This document shows positions 15,195 to 24,367 of a stretch of 64,000 nucleotides of DNA, one piece after another. A program made the position numbers and the translations under genes. The stretch's first letter is position 1. Each line of letters opens with the position of its first letter. The notes beneath the pieces are model-generated. The model was not told the DNA's origin, did not search any database, and saw nothing but the letters and a program-made list of their open reading frames with translations. This stretch comes from Candidatus Obscuribacter sp. (lineage in GTDB: Bacteria > Cyanobacteriota > Vampirovibrionia > Obscuribacterales > Obscuribacteraceae), in the NCBI GenBank assembly GCA_021772095.1, contig JADYXR010000039.1, positions 1 to 64,000 on the forward strand, written 5' to 3'.

Positions 15195-16228
15195 ATTTTC
15201 TTGAGGATCTCTGCTTTTTTCGCTTCAAATTCTTCTTTTGTAAGGATTCCCTTTTCGAGCAACGTGCCCAATTTTTCAAGCAATGCAAACGGATCTTCTT
15301 CCGCCTTAGCCTGGGCTGCGCCGCCTTGTCCGAGGTTAGCTGCCGACTGAGCGAACTGCTGTCCGACCAGGGCACCAGCCCCGAGACCAACTCCAAGTCC
15401 GGCTAGTCCACCGGAATTTGCTGCGGCTTCAGGAATAGCTTCGGTAACCTGAAAATTCGCGTATTTTTGCAAATCGCCAACCAGATTCATCTGCGACTGT
15501 TTGTCGAGATAAGTCTGCAGTTCTTCCGGCAAAGTGATGCTCTGAACGATGAACGATTCCAGTTTCAGTCCATACTCATAGAACTTTGGATCGAGTTCGC
15601 TTTTCAGTTGATCGGAGAATTTTGTTTGCTCGCGCGCCATGTCGAGGAACGCAACTTCACCACCACCAAACTTGGTGGCAATCGCCATCGTAACGAGCGA
15701 ACGCAGCTGTCCATCAAGTTCGCTGACAGTGTATTGCGCGCGCGTGCCGCTGATTTTGCTATAAAAAGTTGTTGGTTCTTCAATTTTATAAGAGAACGTT
15801 CCGAACGCTCTCAAACGAATCACGCCGAACTCCTTGTCGCGAATTTGAATCGGAGTCGGTGTGCCCCAGCGCTGATCGATTTGCTCGCGCGTCGAGAAGA
15901 AATACACATCGGATTTGAACGGCGATTTAAAAGCTTTGTCCCAGTTCAACAGCGTGGTCAAAATCGGCAATGTCTTTGTCGACAGCGTGTAGCGACCGGG
16001 GCTGAAAACATCGGCGATGTTGCCCTCATTGATGAACACTGCCATCTGCGATTCGCTAACAGTCAGCGAAGCGCCCGATTGAATCTCGCGATCCTGAGCT
16101 GGAAAGCGATAAGCAAGAACACCATTGCTCGATTCGGTCCACTCTATGACATCGATAAATTGTTTTTTGAATAGGTCGAACATATTGTTTGCACCACCTG
16201 ACGGAAAATGACTGGACGGATCGATCAT
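15191..16228 (-). CDS. SPFH-domain protein with SHOCT tail
   Basis: 345 aa. Residues ~25-250 resemble the SPFH/band-7 domain of the virion-core-protein-like branch (FSPGRYTLSTKTLPILTTLL is typical of this group). A Gly/Ala-rich hinge (SGGLAGLGVGLGAGALVG) follows, and residues ~312-345 are a SHOCT motif (LGTLLEKGILTKEEFEAKKA). No membrane helix is evident. SPFH proteins scaffold membrane microdomains. It is coupled to the DUF4178 genes downstream and lies 242 bp after the AdoMet decarboxylase gene. Confidence 0.8.
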   Translation of the reverse strand: MIDPSSHFPSGGANNMFDLFKKQFIDVIEWTESSNGVLAYRFPAQDREIQSGASLTVSESQMAVFINEGNIADVFSPGRYTLSTKTLPILTTLLNWDKAFKSPFKSDVYFFSTREQIDQRWGTPTPIQIRDKEFGVIRLRAFGTFSYKIEEPTTFYSKISGTRAQYTVSELDGQLRSLVTMAIATKFGGGEVAFLDMAREQTKFSDQLKSELDPKFYEYGLKLESFIVQSITLPEELQTYLDKQSQMNLVGDLQKYANFQVTEAIPEAAANSGGLAGLGVGLGAGALVGQQFAQSAANLGQGGAAQAKAEEDPFALLEKLGTLLEKGILTKEEFEAKKAEILKKI

Positions 16229-16470
16229 ATACCCCCGCCCCTCTAACCATGAGGATGATCATACATCCTTAACACGTTATCAAAATTAACCCGGTTTGAC
16301 GCGCATTTCTGAGCTGCAAAACCCATGCAGTCGTCGTCAGAAAGCACGCGGTCGTCAGGAAGACGCATTAGTCGCCGGCGAAACCCAAGCAGTCATCGGC
16401 AAGGTCGGTTCGTTTCGACCGCGCCTCACTAGTGAAAGGGTCCTGACCTGCCCAGATCAAACCGGCACAG
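16229..16470. other. Intergenic gap inside the polyamine cluster
   Basis: No gene is visible. The segment holds short repeated GTCGTC/AGTCATCGGC-like words and probably carries the leader or promoter of the SPFH operon. Confidence 0.3.
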
Positions 16471-16902
16471 TCAGTCTTCGATCCGAACTGTTTTCTCGTC
16501 AATTCGCGCATAGTGCCAGCGCTCAAGCGACGCGTCGGCACTCAAGGCAGTCCCGAGGGCGCGGCACAGGGTCTCCGCCTTCGCCAGGTTGTCGGAAAAA
16601 TAATCGCAGATATGAACATCAACCAGAACCTTGTTGATCTCCGGCCAACAATGCGCGGCGACGTGAGACTCTTGCAGCACAACGATTGCCGACATTCCGT
16701 ATGGTTGGAAAGCGGCGTCGACTTCAGCAACTGCTGTCAGTTTTGCCTCGAGAATGCAGACCTTGAGAAGTTCAACAAACTCCTCGCCACTCTTCTCAGC
16801 CAAGCCAGGAACCATCGGCAATATCGCCGAGTACCGATGCGAAGTCAGCGGGCGCCCAGTCGGCGTTACGTTTTCAATGTTGAGAGAAAGCTTTTCAAGC
16901 AT
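16471..16902 (-). CDS. speD: S-adenosylmethionine decarboxylase proenzyme
   Basis: 143 aa, the usual size for a bacterial class 1B enzyme. The self-processing site is in LQESHVAAHCWPE, where the Ser of ESH becomes the pyruvoyl group; the catalytic His and the later Cys (VDVHICDYF) are also present. It makes decarboxylated AdoMet for aminopropyl transfer. It is first in transcription order of the cluster, though separated from the SPFH gene by 242 bp, so it may have its own promoter. Confidence 0.8.
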   Translation of the reverse strand: MLEKLSLNIENVTPTGRPLTSHRYSAILPMVPGLAEKSGEEFVELLKVCILEAKLTAVAEVDAAFQPYGMSAIVVLQESHVAAHCWPEINKVLVDVHICDYFSDNLAKAETLCRALGTALSADASLERWHYARIDEKTVRIED

Positions 16903-17111
16903 ATGGGCAGTATATCAGCCGCTGAAATCTGTCTGGTGAAGCAGGAATGTCCCGAAGTATTGTCTCTTGGCTCGCTCTAGACTAAGCTGATAGCGATTGA
17001 TCCGATTGGCAACTTAAGCAACCATTCCGAATTCACTTTCGCGGCATCCAATTTTCGGCACCTGGTTTTCGGCATCCTGTTTTCCTCGACCATTTGGTTT
17101 TAAACTAAATT

Positions 17112-17603
17112 ATGCTTCTGATCGCATTAGCCATCCTCTGCCTTGTCGGTTCTCTGAACGCGGAGAAAGTCGCGGATTGGTATTGGGACCAAAAATATCA
17201 AAGCGAGAAACACAAAGCGATAGAGCTTATCGGCATGGGCTTCCAACCAGCGAGTGCACGAATCAATCCGCAAACTAATTACGAACGCGGTTCTGCAATC
17301 AGTTTTGATATCAACGGTGAGTACGGACCGATCAAGGTGCAACACTATTCACCCACTCCTCTGGAGCAAGGCTATCTCGAGCAGACAATTCGCGGCGGAC
17401 ATTTGATGGTCTACTACGAGAAAAAATTTCCTCATCGCTGTGTTCTTGGACCGACTATGGAAAATGCAAAACGTGTAGCGCAACGACCAAAGCCAGCGCG
17501 CATGCCGGATGACAAAGTTTCGCGTTTCATCTCGCTGTGCGGAAAAGTGCTGGGCGGTTTGCTGTTGCTCGCCGGGATTTTCACTTTTAGAAACGAAATG
17601 TAG
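17112..17603 (+). CDS. Small membrane protein, unknown
   Basis: 163 aa. An N-terminal hydrophobic segment (MLLIALAILCLVGSLNAEK) and a second near residues 140-157 (VLGGLLLLAGIFTF) flank a soluble domain of about 110 residues. No family is recognised. It stands alone between the polyamine cluster and the MFS gene, transcribed away from the first and towards the second. Confidence 0.5.
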   Translation: MLLIALAILCLVGSLNAEKVADWYWDQKYQSEKHKAIELIGMGFQPASARINPQTNYERGSAISFDINGEYGPIKVQHYSPTPLEQGYLEQTIRGGHLMVYYEKKFPHRCVLGPTMENAKRVAQRPKPARMPDDKVSRFISLCGKVLGGLLLLAGIFTFRNEM

Positions 17604-17742
17604 ACCACGATTGGCAAGTCGAACAAAGACTTGTGAAGCCATTCGAGATTGCTCGGCAACTGTTTTAGCGCCATCATATTCTCGTTTCCGGTTTCTAAAT
17701 AATCGGTTGATCTAGCGCTATCAAACGTGGCAATCACTCAAC

Positions 17743-19098
17743 CTAAATAGTTCGTGCATCACGTCTTTCGCTTTCCGAAGTGATGTCGAAAACCTGCGCC
17801 GTTCGCGCGGCAACGACGGCTTCTGCCGGAGTAGGAGCTTCTGAATCCGGCTTGAGCAGCCCGAATTGAACATATACCGGTTTTGCTTCTTGCCTTAAAC
17901 GCGGGGTCAGGTACGCGAAAGTCAGCGCCACTATCAGGCAGTAAATACCACAGCCCAACACAGTTACCTGGAATCCAAAGTGATCCGCAACCGCTCCGGA
18001 AATCATGCCACCAAACGGAGCGGCACCCATGAATGACATTGCGAAAAGCGCCATGACACGCCCGCGTTTGTCTTCTTCTACTACTGATTGCAAAATGGTA
18101 CTGCACGCCGCCATCATCAACATCATGGTGGCACCAATAAATGTGATGAGGAAGATCGCAGGCCAGAAGCTCTTGATGAACGAGAAACCGATTAAGGCGC
18201 ATGAAAATAGAATCGATGAAACAACTACCCAGCGACCAAGTCCGATGACAGATTTTCGCGACGCCAGGGTCAACGTTCCAACCAGAGAGCCAGCTGCGGA
18301 AGCTGACATCAAGTAACCAAGCGTGTTTGCATCACCACCAATTTGTTTTACAAACATCGGCAGCAAAAGCATATAACCGGACGCGCCGATGCCAATGGTG
18401 GCAATTAAAAGTAGAACAGCCCGAATCGGACTGGTTTTCCAGGTGTACTTCACTCCATCTTTGAGTTCGTCAAACACTCCTCGTTTCTCTTTCGGCTTCG
18501 GAGTAAAATCACCACGTATCATCAAGAGTGCGATGATTACTGCAAAATAACTGGCAGCGTTTAGGGCAAAACAAATTCCAGCACCCCAGGCGCCGACGAT
18601 GAATCCTGCCAGCGCAGGACCAATCAATCGTGTGATGTTCATCAACGACGAGTTCATTGCGACTGCCGATGTCAACTCTTCTTTGCTGACAAGATTAATC
18701 GCGAACGCTGATCTGGCAGGCATATCGAATGAGTTGATCAAACCAGCCATCAAGCCCAGTAGTACCAAATGCGATACCTGTACCTGGTGCGTCAAAGTTA
18801 GATAAGTCAAAAGGCTGGCTTGCACCATCGCCAAGATCTGAGTCGTGATAATGATCTTGTGACGATTGACACGATCGGCAAATACTCCGGCAAGAGGCAT
18901 CACCACCAGTGATGGCAACTGCGCCGACACACCGACCACGGCAAGAAGAAAAGGCGATTTAGTAAGTTCGTACGTGTACCAGGCAAGCGCCACCTGCTGC
19001 ATCCAGGTGCCCACAAGCGAAACCAATTGCCCACTGAAATAGAGCGAATAATTGGTATTGGCAAAAATTGCAAACGGTCCGAGCTTGTCCTTATCCAT
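17743..19098 (-). CDS. MFS exporter (MFS_3/EntS-like)
   Basis: 451 aa from ATG 19098 (the reading frame stays open to 19230, but the extra 44 residues are not hydrophobic and look untranslated). Twelve membrane helices. The loop 2-3 motif GVFADRVNRHKIII is the MFS signature, and the N-terminus (NTNYSLYFSGQLVSLVGTWMQQVALAWYTY) is characteristic of the MFS_3 branch exporting siderophores or drugs. The substrate is unknown. The C-terminal tail is soluble and Ala/Glu-rich. Confidence 0.8.
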   Translation of the reverse strand: MDKDKLGPFAIFANTNYSLYFSGQLVSLVGTWMQQVALAWYTYELTKSPFLLAVVGVSAQLPSLVVMPLAGVFADRVNRHKIIITTQILAMVQASLLTYLTLTHQVQVSHLVLLGLMAGLINSFDMPARSAFAINLVSKEELTSAVAMNSSLMNITRLIGPALAGFIVGAWGAGICFALNAASYFAVIIALLMIRGDFTPKPKEKRGVFDELKDGVKYTWKTSPIRAVLLLIATIGIGASGYMLLLPMFVKQIGGDANTLGYLMSASAAGSLVGTLTLASRKSVIGLGRWVVVSSILFSCALIGFSFIKSFWPAIFLITFIGATMMLMMAACSTILQSVVEEDKRGRVMALFAMSFMGAAPFGGMISGAVADHFGFQVTVLGCGIYCLIVALTFAYLTPRLRQEAKPVYVQFGLLKPDSEAPTPAEAVVAARTAQVFDITSESERRDARTI

Positions 19099-19230
19099 TT
19101 CCCGACTATACCTAAACAAAGGGATCCCAAGCAACTCTTGCTTTAATAAGGGAATGGAGCAAAACGCAAAACGTTCCCGATCACAAGAAACACACAATTT
19201 ATGTTGTGAGCACTTCGCCAAAGTGCCCAC

Positions 19231-19798
19231 CGAACCGCCAAACCAAGGTCGGAACCGCTAGTGAGCGCGCACACTTGCGAAGACAAAAACATAGATGTGA
19301 GTGTCGCTCACACAAATCGGGCAAAAATGGCCCGCCACACTCACATTTCCAACTTGACCAGATTTTTGAATAAAAAAAACATAGATGTGAGTGTCGCTCA
19401 CACAAACCGGGCAAAAATGGCCCGCCACACTCACATTTCCAACTTGACCAGATTTTTGAATGACAAAATGGCACGTTGATTTCAAGAGGGAAGGCAAAAC
19501 AAATATAACCCCTGGGTCCGAGAAACGGGACACAGGGGCAGCGCGATGGACCTTGTGACATCTACTTTAATGGTCAATAGTGACAAAGGTGTGAAACCAG
19601 ATTAAATCGAATCAAACGGCCAAGCTTTCGGTTTTGTCCTCGCTGTTACAACCCGGTGAGACTTTGGCGGTACAGCTTGGTTCGTGTTCGCGGTACAACT
19701 GGGCTTGGTGTTCGCGCTACAAACTGGGCTTGGTCTTCGCGAAAATGACCGGTTTGCCTTTGGCGCCCACGCCTGGATTTCGTTTCGCTTAAAACAGT
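19231..19798. other. Repeat-rich intergenic region
   Basis: No gene is supported. It contains the 90-bp tandem palindromic repeat (19286-19461) and, near 19660-19742, a decayed short tandem repeat with unit about TACAACTGGGCTTGGTGTTCGCG. ORFs here are artefacts of the repeats. Confidence 0.55.
19286..19461. repeat. Tandem direct repeat (2 x ~86 bp, period 90) with internal palindrome
   Basis: Two copies differ by one substitution in the core (CAAATCGG versus CAAACCGG). Each contains 10-bp arms ATGTGAGTGT (19295-19304) and ACACTCACAT (19337-19346) around a nested stem CGGGC/GCCCG. The partial GTGAGCGCGCACAC word at 19261 may be a third, decayed copy. The structure is MITE- or REP-like. Confidence 0.75.
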
Positions 19799-20383
19799 CT
19801 ATTTAGCCGTCGCTTCGGTGCTGGTCGTCGAAGTCACTTCCGTTTTTGTGACCTCGGCACCCGTTCCAGCCGCGGACGAACTGGCGCCGGCGCCGGGAGC
19901 ATCAGCTCCCCCCTGAAGAACAGCCACCCGAGCCGCAATCTTCTCGGCGTCATCATCCTTTTTCAACGCTCTCAAAACCACCACATAATCCTGCAACGAT
20001 GAGACGAGCTGGTCGTCAGGAATCAATTTCTCATCCTTCTTTTGCAGCTCGAAAGATTCGTTATATAAGGTGGCGGCCTTGTCGTAAGAGTTCGCCGCGC
20101 GATTAGCCGCAGCCAGCATCAAGCGCATTTTCATTGCCTCCGGCGACGCCACTCCCCTGGAGCGCTGCGTCAATATATACGCCTGGTTGTAGTTCTCGCA
20201 TGCACCTTTGTAATTCTGGTCAGAGACCTGAATCGCGCCCATCGAGGTGAGCGGCTTGATTCGATGCGCGCTGCCCGGTCCGTTGAATTTCGCATACGAA
20301 ACCAGCGCCGAACTGTACATCTCAAGAGCCTCGCGCTTCTTACCCATTGCGGCATAAACATCGGCGAGCTTTTCCTTAGTCAC
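19799..20383 (-). CDS. TPR-repeat protein (short, possibly truncated)
   Basis: 194 aa from a GTG. About three to four tetratricopeptide repeats cover residues 1-150 (KEKLADVYAAMGKKREALEM is a typical helix pair). The Ala/Thr/Ser-rich C-terminus is disordered. No signal peptide is seen and the frame closes about 90 bp upstream, so this may be the remnant of a longer protein. TPRs mediate protein contacts; the partner is unknown. Confidence 0.55.
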   Translation of the reverse strand: MTKEKLADVYAAMGKKREALEMYSSALVSYAKFNGPGSAHRIKPLTSMGAIQVSDQNYKGACENYNQAYILTQRSRGVASPEAMKMRLMLAAANRAANSYDKAATLYNESFELQKKDEKLIPDDQLVSSLQDYVVVLRALKKDDDAEKIAARVAVLQGGADAPGAGASSSAAGTGAEVTKTEVTSTTSTEATAK

Positions 20384-20493
20384 CGGAATTTCAGAATCGT
20401 TGGTGCCAAAATAAGTTTCTCGAATACCCGTGAATGAAACTGAATGACTATAATTTAGACGACAGAGTCGCTGTCATCCTTTGATCAGGTCCA

Positions 20494-21591
20494 ATGACTA
20501 ATACTAAAAACCGCAAAGAAAAATCTATCCAAGAGAATAAACTCTCAGGCAAAGCAGTTGCCTTTTTCGGAAGCTTTTCGTTTTGGCCGTCATACCACCC
20601 GGGCGATCCTTCATACGTTGCAAAAACGCGTGGCGCCCGGGTCCGCGAAGTCGTCGATGAAAATCTCGACTATCTGATTCTTGGTGACAAACGATCTCCG
20701 GAAAAAACAGACGCGAAAAAAACTGCAGAAAAATTACGCAAGGATGCAGAACGCGCGGCTAAAAAGGGCATCACTCTACACTATCCCGAGATCATGGATG
20801 AGAGCGCATTTCGCGCAATGGTTCGATTGGATTTGAGCGGCAAAACCTTTTGCTTTTTTGGTGGGTTTGATTGCTGCGGCGGCGAGTTGGACGCATCTTT
20901 ATTGTCGAGCATGGTGGCATCGGTAGGGGCATCAGTTGAAACTTCCGTTGATCGCGATCTCAATTATTTAGTGTTGGGAAATCGCCGCGGCGAAGGAAAA
21001 ATCATGGCCAACAATTTCGCGAAAAAATTGATCGCGACTGGCGCAAAAATTCAAGTGCTCGATGAAGAAGGCTTCCTGGAGCTGGTTCGCAAAGACCAGC
21101 CTGTTTCTGCAAACGGCGATGACGCGATCACTTTTGCTACGTTCATCAGCGAACTTCACGGCACAGTCGATCAAGGAAAGCTTGGACGCGCTTTAAAAAT
21201 GCTGAAGGGCGAGTCATTCAAACTCTATGTTCACCACAACAATGAACACGTGATTGGAGTAGTGCGCAGCCAAACTGCGTCGAGCAAAGTTTATGCCAGT
21301 TGGCTCACGCCGAATGGAAAATATGGCTGTTCTACTGCCGACCTCAGCGATTGCATGGGACTGCAGGGTTCGGTTTGCAAACACTTATTGGTGCTGATCG
21401 TCGGCTTGACGCGCGCCAACGAGATGGACGCCAACACCGCTCTCACCTGGCTCAAACTTTCCAGAGGCAAAGGTCCGCGGCTCGACGGCGATCTGGTTGC
21501 CACTACATTTATCGAATACAAAGGCGCCGAGATCGGCGAAATCGATTGGCGACCGACGGAAACCATTCCGGAAGACTTTTACGCATTTTAG
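20494..21591 (+). CDS. Two BRCT domains plus SWIM-like zinc finger
   Basis: 365 aa. Two BRCT-like domains (about residues 18-112 and 112-200) share the pattern GKxFCFFGGF...ASVETSVDRDLNYLVLG, as in the NAD+ ligase BRCT. Around residues 275-305 a SWIM-type finger is seen (YGCSTADLSDC ... VCKHLL). BRCT domains bind DNA ends or phosphoproteins and SWIM fingers bind DNA, so a DNA-repair or DNA-sensing role is inferred. The combination has no standard name known to me. Confidence 0.7.
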   Translation: MTNTKNRKEKSIQENKLSGKAVAFFGSFSFWPSYHPGDPSYVAKTRGARVREVVDENLDYLILGDKRSPEKTDAKKTAEKLRKDAERAAKKGITLHYPEIMDESAFRAMVRLDLSGKTFCFFGGFDCCGGELDASLLSSMVASVGASVETSVDRDLNYLVLGNRRGEGKIMANNFAKKLIATGAKIQVLDEEGFLELVRKDQPVSANGDDAITFATFISELHGTVDQGKLGRALKMLKGESFKLYVHHNNEHVIGVVRSQTASSKVYASWLTPNGKYGCSTADLSDCMGLQGSVCKHLLVLIVGLTRANEMDANTALTWLKLSRGKGPRLDGDLVATTFIEYKGAEIGEIDWRPTETIPEDFYAF

Positions 21592-21772
21592 CCGAGCCGT
21601 CGCCCCCCTTGGTCGTTGGAGCAATCGGCCGCCAGTTTGTTTCAGAACCACATCGCCCAGGCGAGACGGCGCCGGCAATCGTAGCTAAACAGGCACAGGC
21701 GCGCAAACCTACCCGCCGCCGGCAAAGTGCGCTATATAGTTATAGAATGATCTCATCGGCGGATGTCAAAAG

Positions 21773-22930
21773 ATGAACACGAATAATAAACGCTCGACTA
21801 AGACGGCCAGCGCTCCGAAAAAACCGAGCAGCAGAACCACAAAAGTTTCGAAAACAACAGCTGGCACCAGCGACGATACTATAAGAAGCAAGCCTAGAAA
21901 CGGTCGCACGGCTGCCAGAAAGGTTAGCACCACCAATGGTGACAACAGAAATGGCGATCATTCAGGCGGCTCGAATGGTTCTATCGAGTCGAACAATTCA
22001 AACCGGTCAAGCACTGCCGTTTCACCAGGCGGAAGCGGTACCAGATCCGATAGCACTTATAAGAAGGTGCCTTTGAAACGATCTTCATTCAAACTGACTG
22101 AGGAAGACCTTTACCTGATCAACGACAATAAAGGTTTGGTTGAGCTGCTACGCGCAAAAAATATAAAACTCAAAGAGATTTTTGAAACTCTCAAGTACGA
22201 AAGAGAACTTGAGAATCTGCAAATCGAACTGGTCAAATTGCAGCGTTGGATTCAAGAGACCGGTCAGCGCGTCGCGGTTCTGACGGAAGGTCGAGACGCC
22301 GCCGGCAAGGGCGGCACGATTCGAAGGTTTACGGAACACCTCAATCCCAGAGCACTGCGCGTAGTGGCACTGCCGAAACCATCCGAACAAGAACTTGGGC
22401 AATGGTATTTTCAACGATATTCAAAACAACTCCCTAACAAAGGAGAAATTGTTTTCTTCGATCGCAGCTGGTACAACCGCGCGGTAGTTGAGCCAGTCAT
22501 GGGTTTCTGTACTGATGAACAATACAAACGCTTTATGCAACAAGTTCCGGAATGGGAGCACATGCTGTATGAAGATGGAATGAAAATGATCAAGTTTTGG
22601 TTTTCGATTTCCAAAAATGAGCAAGAACGCCGCTTCGAAGCGCGCAGAACCAATCCTTTGAAACAATGGAAAATCAGTCCGATTGACGAAAAGGCACAAG
22701 CTCTGTGGGACCGATACACAGAGTACAAGGAAGAAATGTTCAGCAAAACGCACACGTCGTTTAGTCCGTGGATCATTGTCAAAGCCAACAATAAAAAATT
22801 GGCGCGGCTGGAAAGCATTCGGCATGTTTTAAGCCTCTTCGATTATCCGAGTAAGAACACAAAATTGAGGCTTCATGAAGATCCGAATATCGTAGGACGC
22901 TTTCATCGAGGCAGTATCAAAATCGATTAG
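21773..22930 (+). CDS. ppk2: Polyphosphate kinase 2
   Basis: 385 aa. Residues 1-90 are a disordered basic, Ser/Asn/Gly-rich tail. The PPK2 domain follows, with Walker A GRDAAGKGG (about residue 172), the FFDRSWYNR Walker B/lid motif (about 229) and the Arg-rich lid. The enzyme transfers phosphate between polyphosphate and nucleotides (class not decided from sequence alone). It carries one PPK2 domain, so class I or III. The tail is longer than usual and could bind polyphosphate or nucleic acid. Confidence 0.9.
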   Translation: MNTNNKRSTKTASAPKKPSSRTTKVSKTTAGTSDDTIRSKPRNGRTAARKVSTTNGDNRNGDHSGGSNGSIESNNSNRSSTAVSPGGSGTRSDSTYKKVPLKRSSFKLTEEDLYLINDNKGLVELLRAKNIKLKEIFETLKYERELENLQIELVKLQRWIQETGQRVAVLTEGRDAAGKGGTIRRFTEHLNPRALRVVALPKPSEQELGQWYFQRYSKQLPNKGEIVFFDRSWYNRAVVEPVMGFCTDEQYKRFMQQVPEWEHMLYEDGMKMIKFWFSISKNEQERRFEARRTNPLKQWKISPIDEKAQALWDRYTEYKEEMFSKTHTSFSPWIIVKANNKKLARLESIRHVLSLFDYPSKNTKLRLHEDPNIVGRFHRGSIKID

Positions 22931-23186
22931 GTGTAACCGGCCGATGTTTCGGTGCAGCCTGCTTTTCTTAGACAACACCGCTGAAGACTTCAAATCTTCT
23001 CACCGAATCTGAGGGGTCAACCTGCCGAATAATTCAGTTCCGTCTGCGCGATCTTCGATCGGCCTGGCGAACACCTAGATCAACATGTCGATACTTCGGC
23101 GGATCCAGCCGAAACTTCAACGATTTATTAGACGCGAAATTTTGTCAGCGAGCCGACTGTAGTATCATCACTACAGATAGTGTCAA
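22931..23186. other. Intergenic
   Basis: Nothing supported on either strand. A partial CCGGCCGATG...CGGTG dyad near 22938 might help end ppk2 transcripts, but no T run follows. Confidence 0.3.
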
Positions 23187-23525
23187 TTGGAAACCTTTTC
23201 GTCTTACTACCCAGGTTTGCCCGACATGCAAGTGATCATTCCAAAACACGCCATAGCAACGCATCCCATCAGGAAAACAGTTGATGGCGTCTCGAAGTAC
23301 ACGCAGATTTTCGTCAAACTGAATTTGAACGATCCCAAACACAAGGATCTCGCAGAAACGCTTCGTGGGCTGGTCGGCGGAGAGGAAGGCAACGAGATTC
23401 GGGTTTACGACAACGAAAAGCTTTTTTACTCGTTTGATGGCAAGGTCAAAGAAGTGCGTGCTTCAGACGGCGTGTTTGTTCTGGAAGTGGCTTCCGGAGC
23501 GGTTCAATACCCTCGAGCCGAGTAG
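23187..23525 (+). CDS. Hypothetical protein, 112 aa
   Basis: A TTG start at 23187 gives 112 aa; ATG 23226 gives 99. No good SD is visible for either. The sequence is soluble, mixed alpha/beta and rich in charged residues (VSKYTQIFVKLNLNDPKHKDL, FDGKVKEVRASDG). No family is recognised. It lies upstream of the arginine regulator and ends just before an ARG-box-like palindrome. Confidence 0.45.
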   Translation: METFSSYYPGLPDMQVIIPKHAIATHPIRKTVDGVSKYTQIFVKLNLNDPKHKDLAETLRGLVGGEEGNEIRVYDNEKLFYSFDGKVKEVRASDGVFVLEVASGAVQYPRAE

Positions 23526-23527
23526 CC

Positions 23528-23557
23528 AGTATGATTATGCATAATTTTTATGCATAA
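23528..23557. promoter_or_regulatory. ARG-box-like palindrome
   Basis: TTATGCAT (23535-23542) and ATGCATAA (23550-23557) form perfect arms around AATTTTT. The left flank AGTATGATTATGCA repeats the box at 23852. It is about 290 bp from the argR start, so it may serve a remote or looping site. Confidence 0.5.
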
Positions 23558-23830
23558 CAGGCGAATCGCCAAAAGCTTTGCAGCAGCTAGATTTAGAGCA
23601 TCGCAACTGTGCGTCATCGACCACGCGCGCCGAGCTTTTTACCGTTTATGCATGAATCGTTTTGCGATTATTCGAATTAATGCCTGAAGTTTTGGTCACA
23701 AAAATCTCAGAATCGCGCAATGGGAAAAGTCGCGAATCTTGCGCCCGGCAACGACCTTGCCGGTCGTAAAGCAGTATAGAACGACACATTAGCGGCACGT
23801 AACATTTTGGTTACACGATGACCGGTTTTG

Positions 23831-23865
23831 TGCATAATTATTCAGGGAATATGTATGATTATGCA
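23831..23865 (+). promoter_or_regulatory. Tandem ARG boxes over the argR start
   Basis: TGCATAATTATTCA (23831-23844) and TGTATGATTATGCA (23852-23865) both match the TGNAT-N4-ATNCA ARG-box shape. Their centres are 21 bp apart, the spacing of E. coli operator pairs bound by one ArgR hexamer. They overlap the SD and start codon, implying feedback on argR and the whole operon. Confidence 0.65.
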
Positions 23866-24328
23866 AACACGGGAAGAACGGCACCGAAAAATTCTGGAGC
23901 TGGTGGCGGACCAATATATAGGAACGCAAACGGATTTAGAGATAGCGCTCAGAAAAGAAGGGGTTCGCGTAACTCAGGCGACTCTATCAAGGGACATTCG
24001 GGAGCTGGGTCTAGTAAAAATCGCAAGCGGAGGACGCTATCGATATGCAAGTCAAAAAATTATTGACTCGTCGACGACGACGAAGCATTCGATGCATGCG
24101 TCGCTTGCAAGTGTAAAACGCTTTGTAAGAAAAATCGATTGGTCAGGAACTACGGTTGTAATCATAACTGACAGCGGCGCAGCAGCACATGTGGCAGAGG
24201 CAATAGACGTCCTCGAACTGGCTGAAGTGCTCGGTACAGTTGCCGGAGATAACACCATCTTCCTCGTGATCCAACGAGACATGTCTGCGAAAAAGGTGGT
24301 CAAACACCTGGAGTCGCTTCTCGGTTAG
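23855..24328 (+). CDS. argR: Arginine repressor ArgR
   Basis: About 157 aa from ATG 23855, which has AGGGA six bases upstream (ATG 23861 is an alternative; the frame is open from 23828). The N-terminal winged helix (QTDLEIALRKEGVRVTQATLSRDIRELGLVKI) carries the SRD-REL recognition pattern. The C-terminal arginine-binding domain has the conserved GTVAGDNTIF segment with the Asp pair that contacts arginine. It is the first gene of the arginine operon, 39 bp before argG, with ARG boxes at its own start. Confidence 0.9.
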   Translation: MIMQTREERHRKILELVADQYIGTQTDLEIALRKEGVRVTQATLSRDIRELGLVKIASGGRYRYASQKIIDSSTTTKHSMHASLASVKRFVRKIDWSGTTVVIITDSGAAAHVAEAIDVLELAEVLGTVAGDNTIFLVIQRDMSAKKVVKHLESLLG

Positions 24329-24367
24329 CTATTAACCGACGAATTAAACAATAGGGGAATTTTAAAA

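Noticed and set aside
16296..16980. + strand ORFs opposite speD
   Set aside because: They are shadows; the - strand frame carries the AdoMet decarboxylase motifs.
19199..19561. ORFs of 90-120 codons in the 90-bp repeats
   Set aside because: Translated repeats only, with no SD or conserved features.
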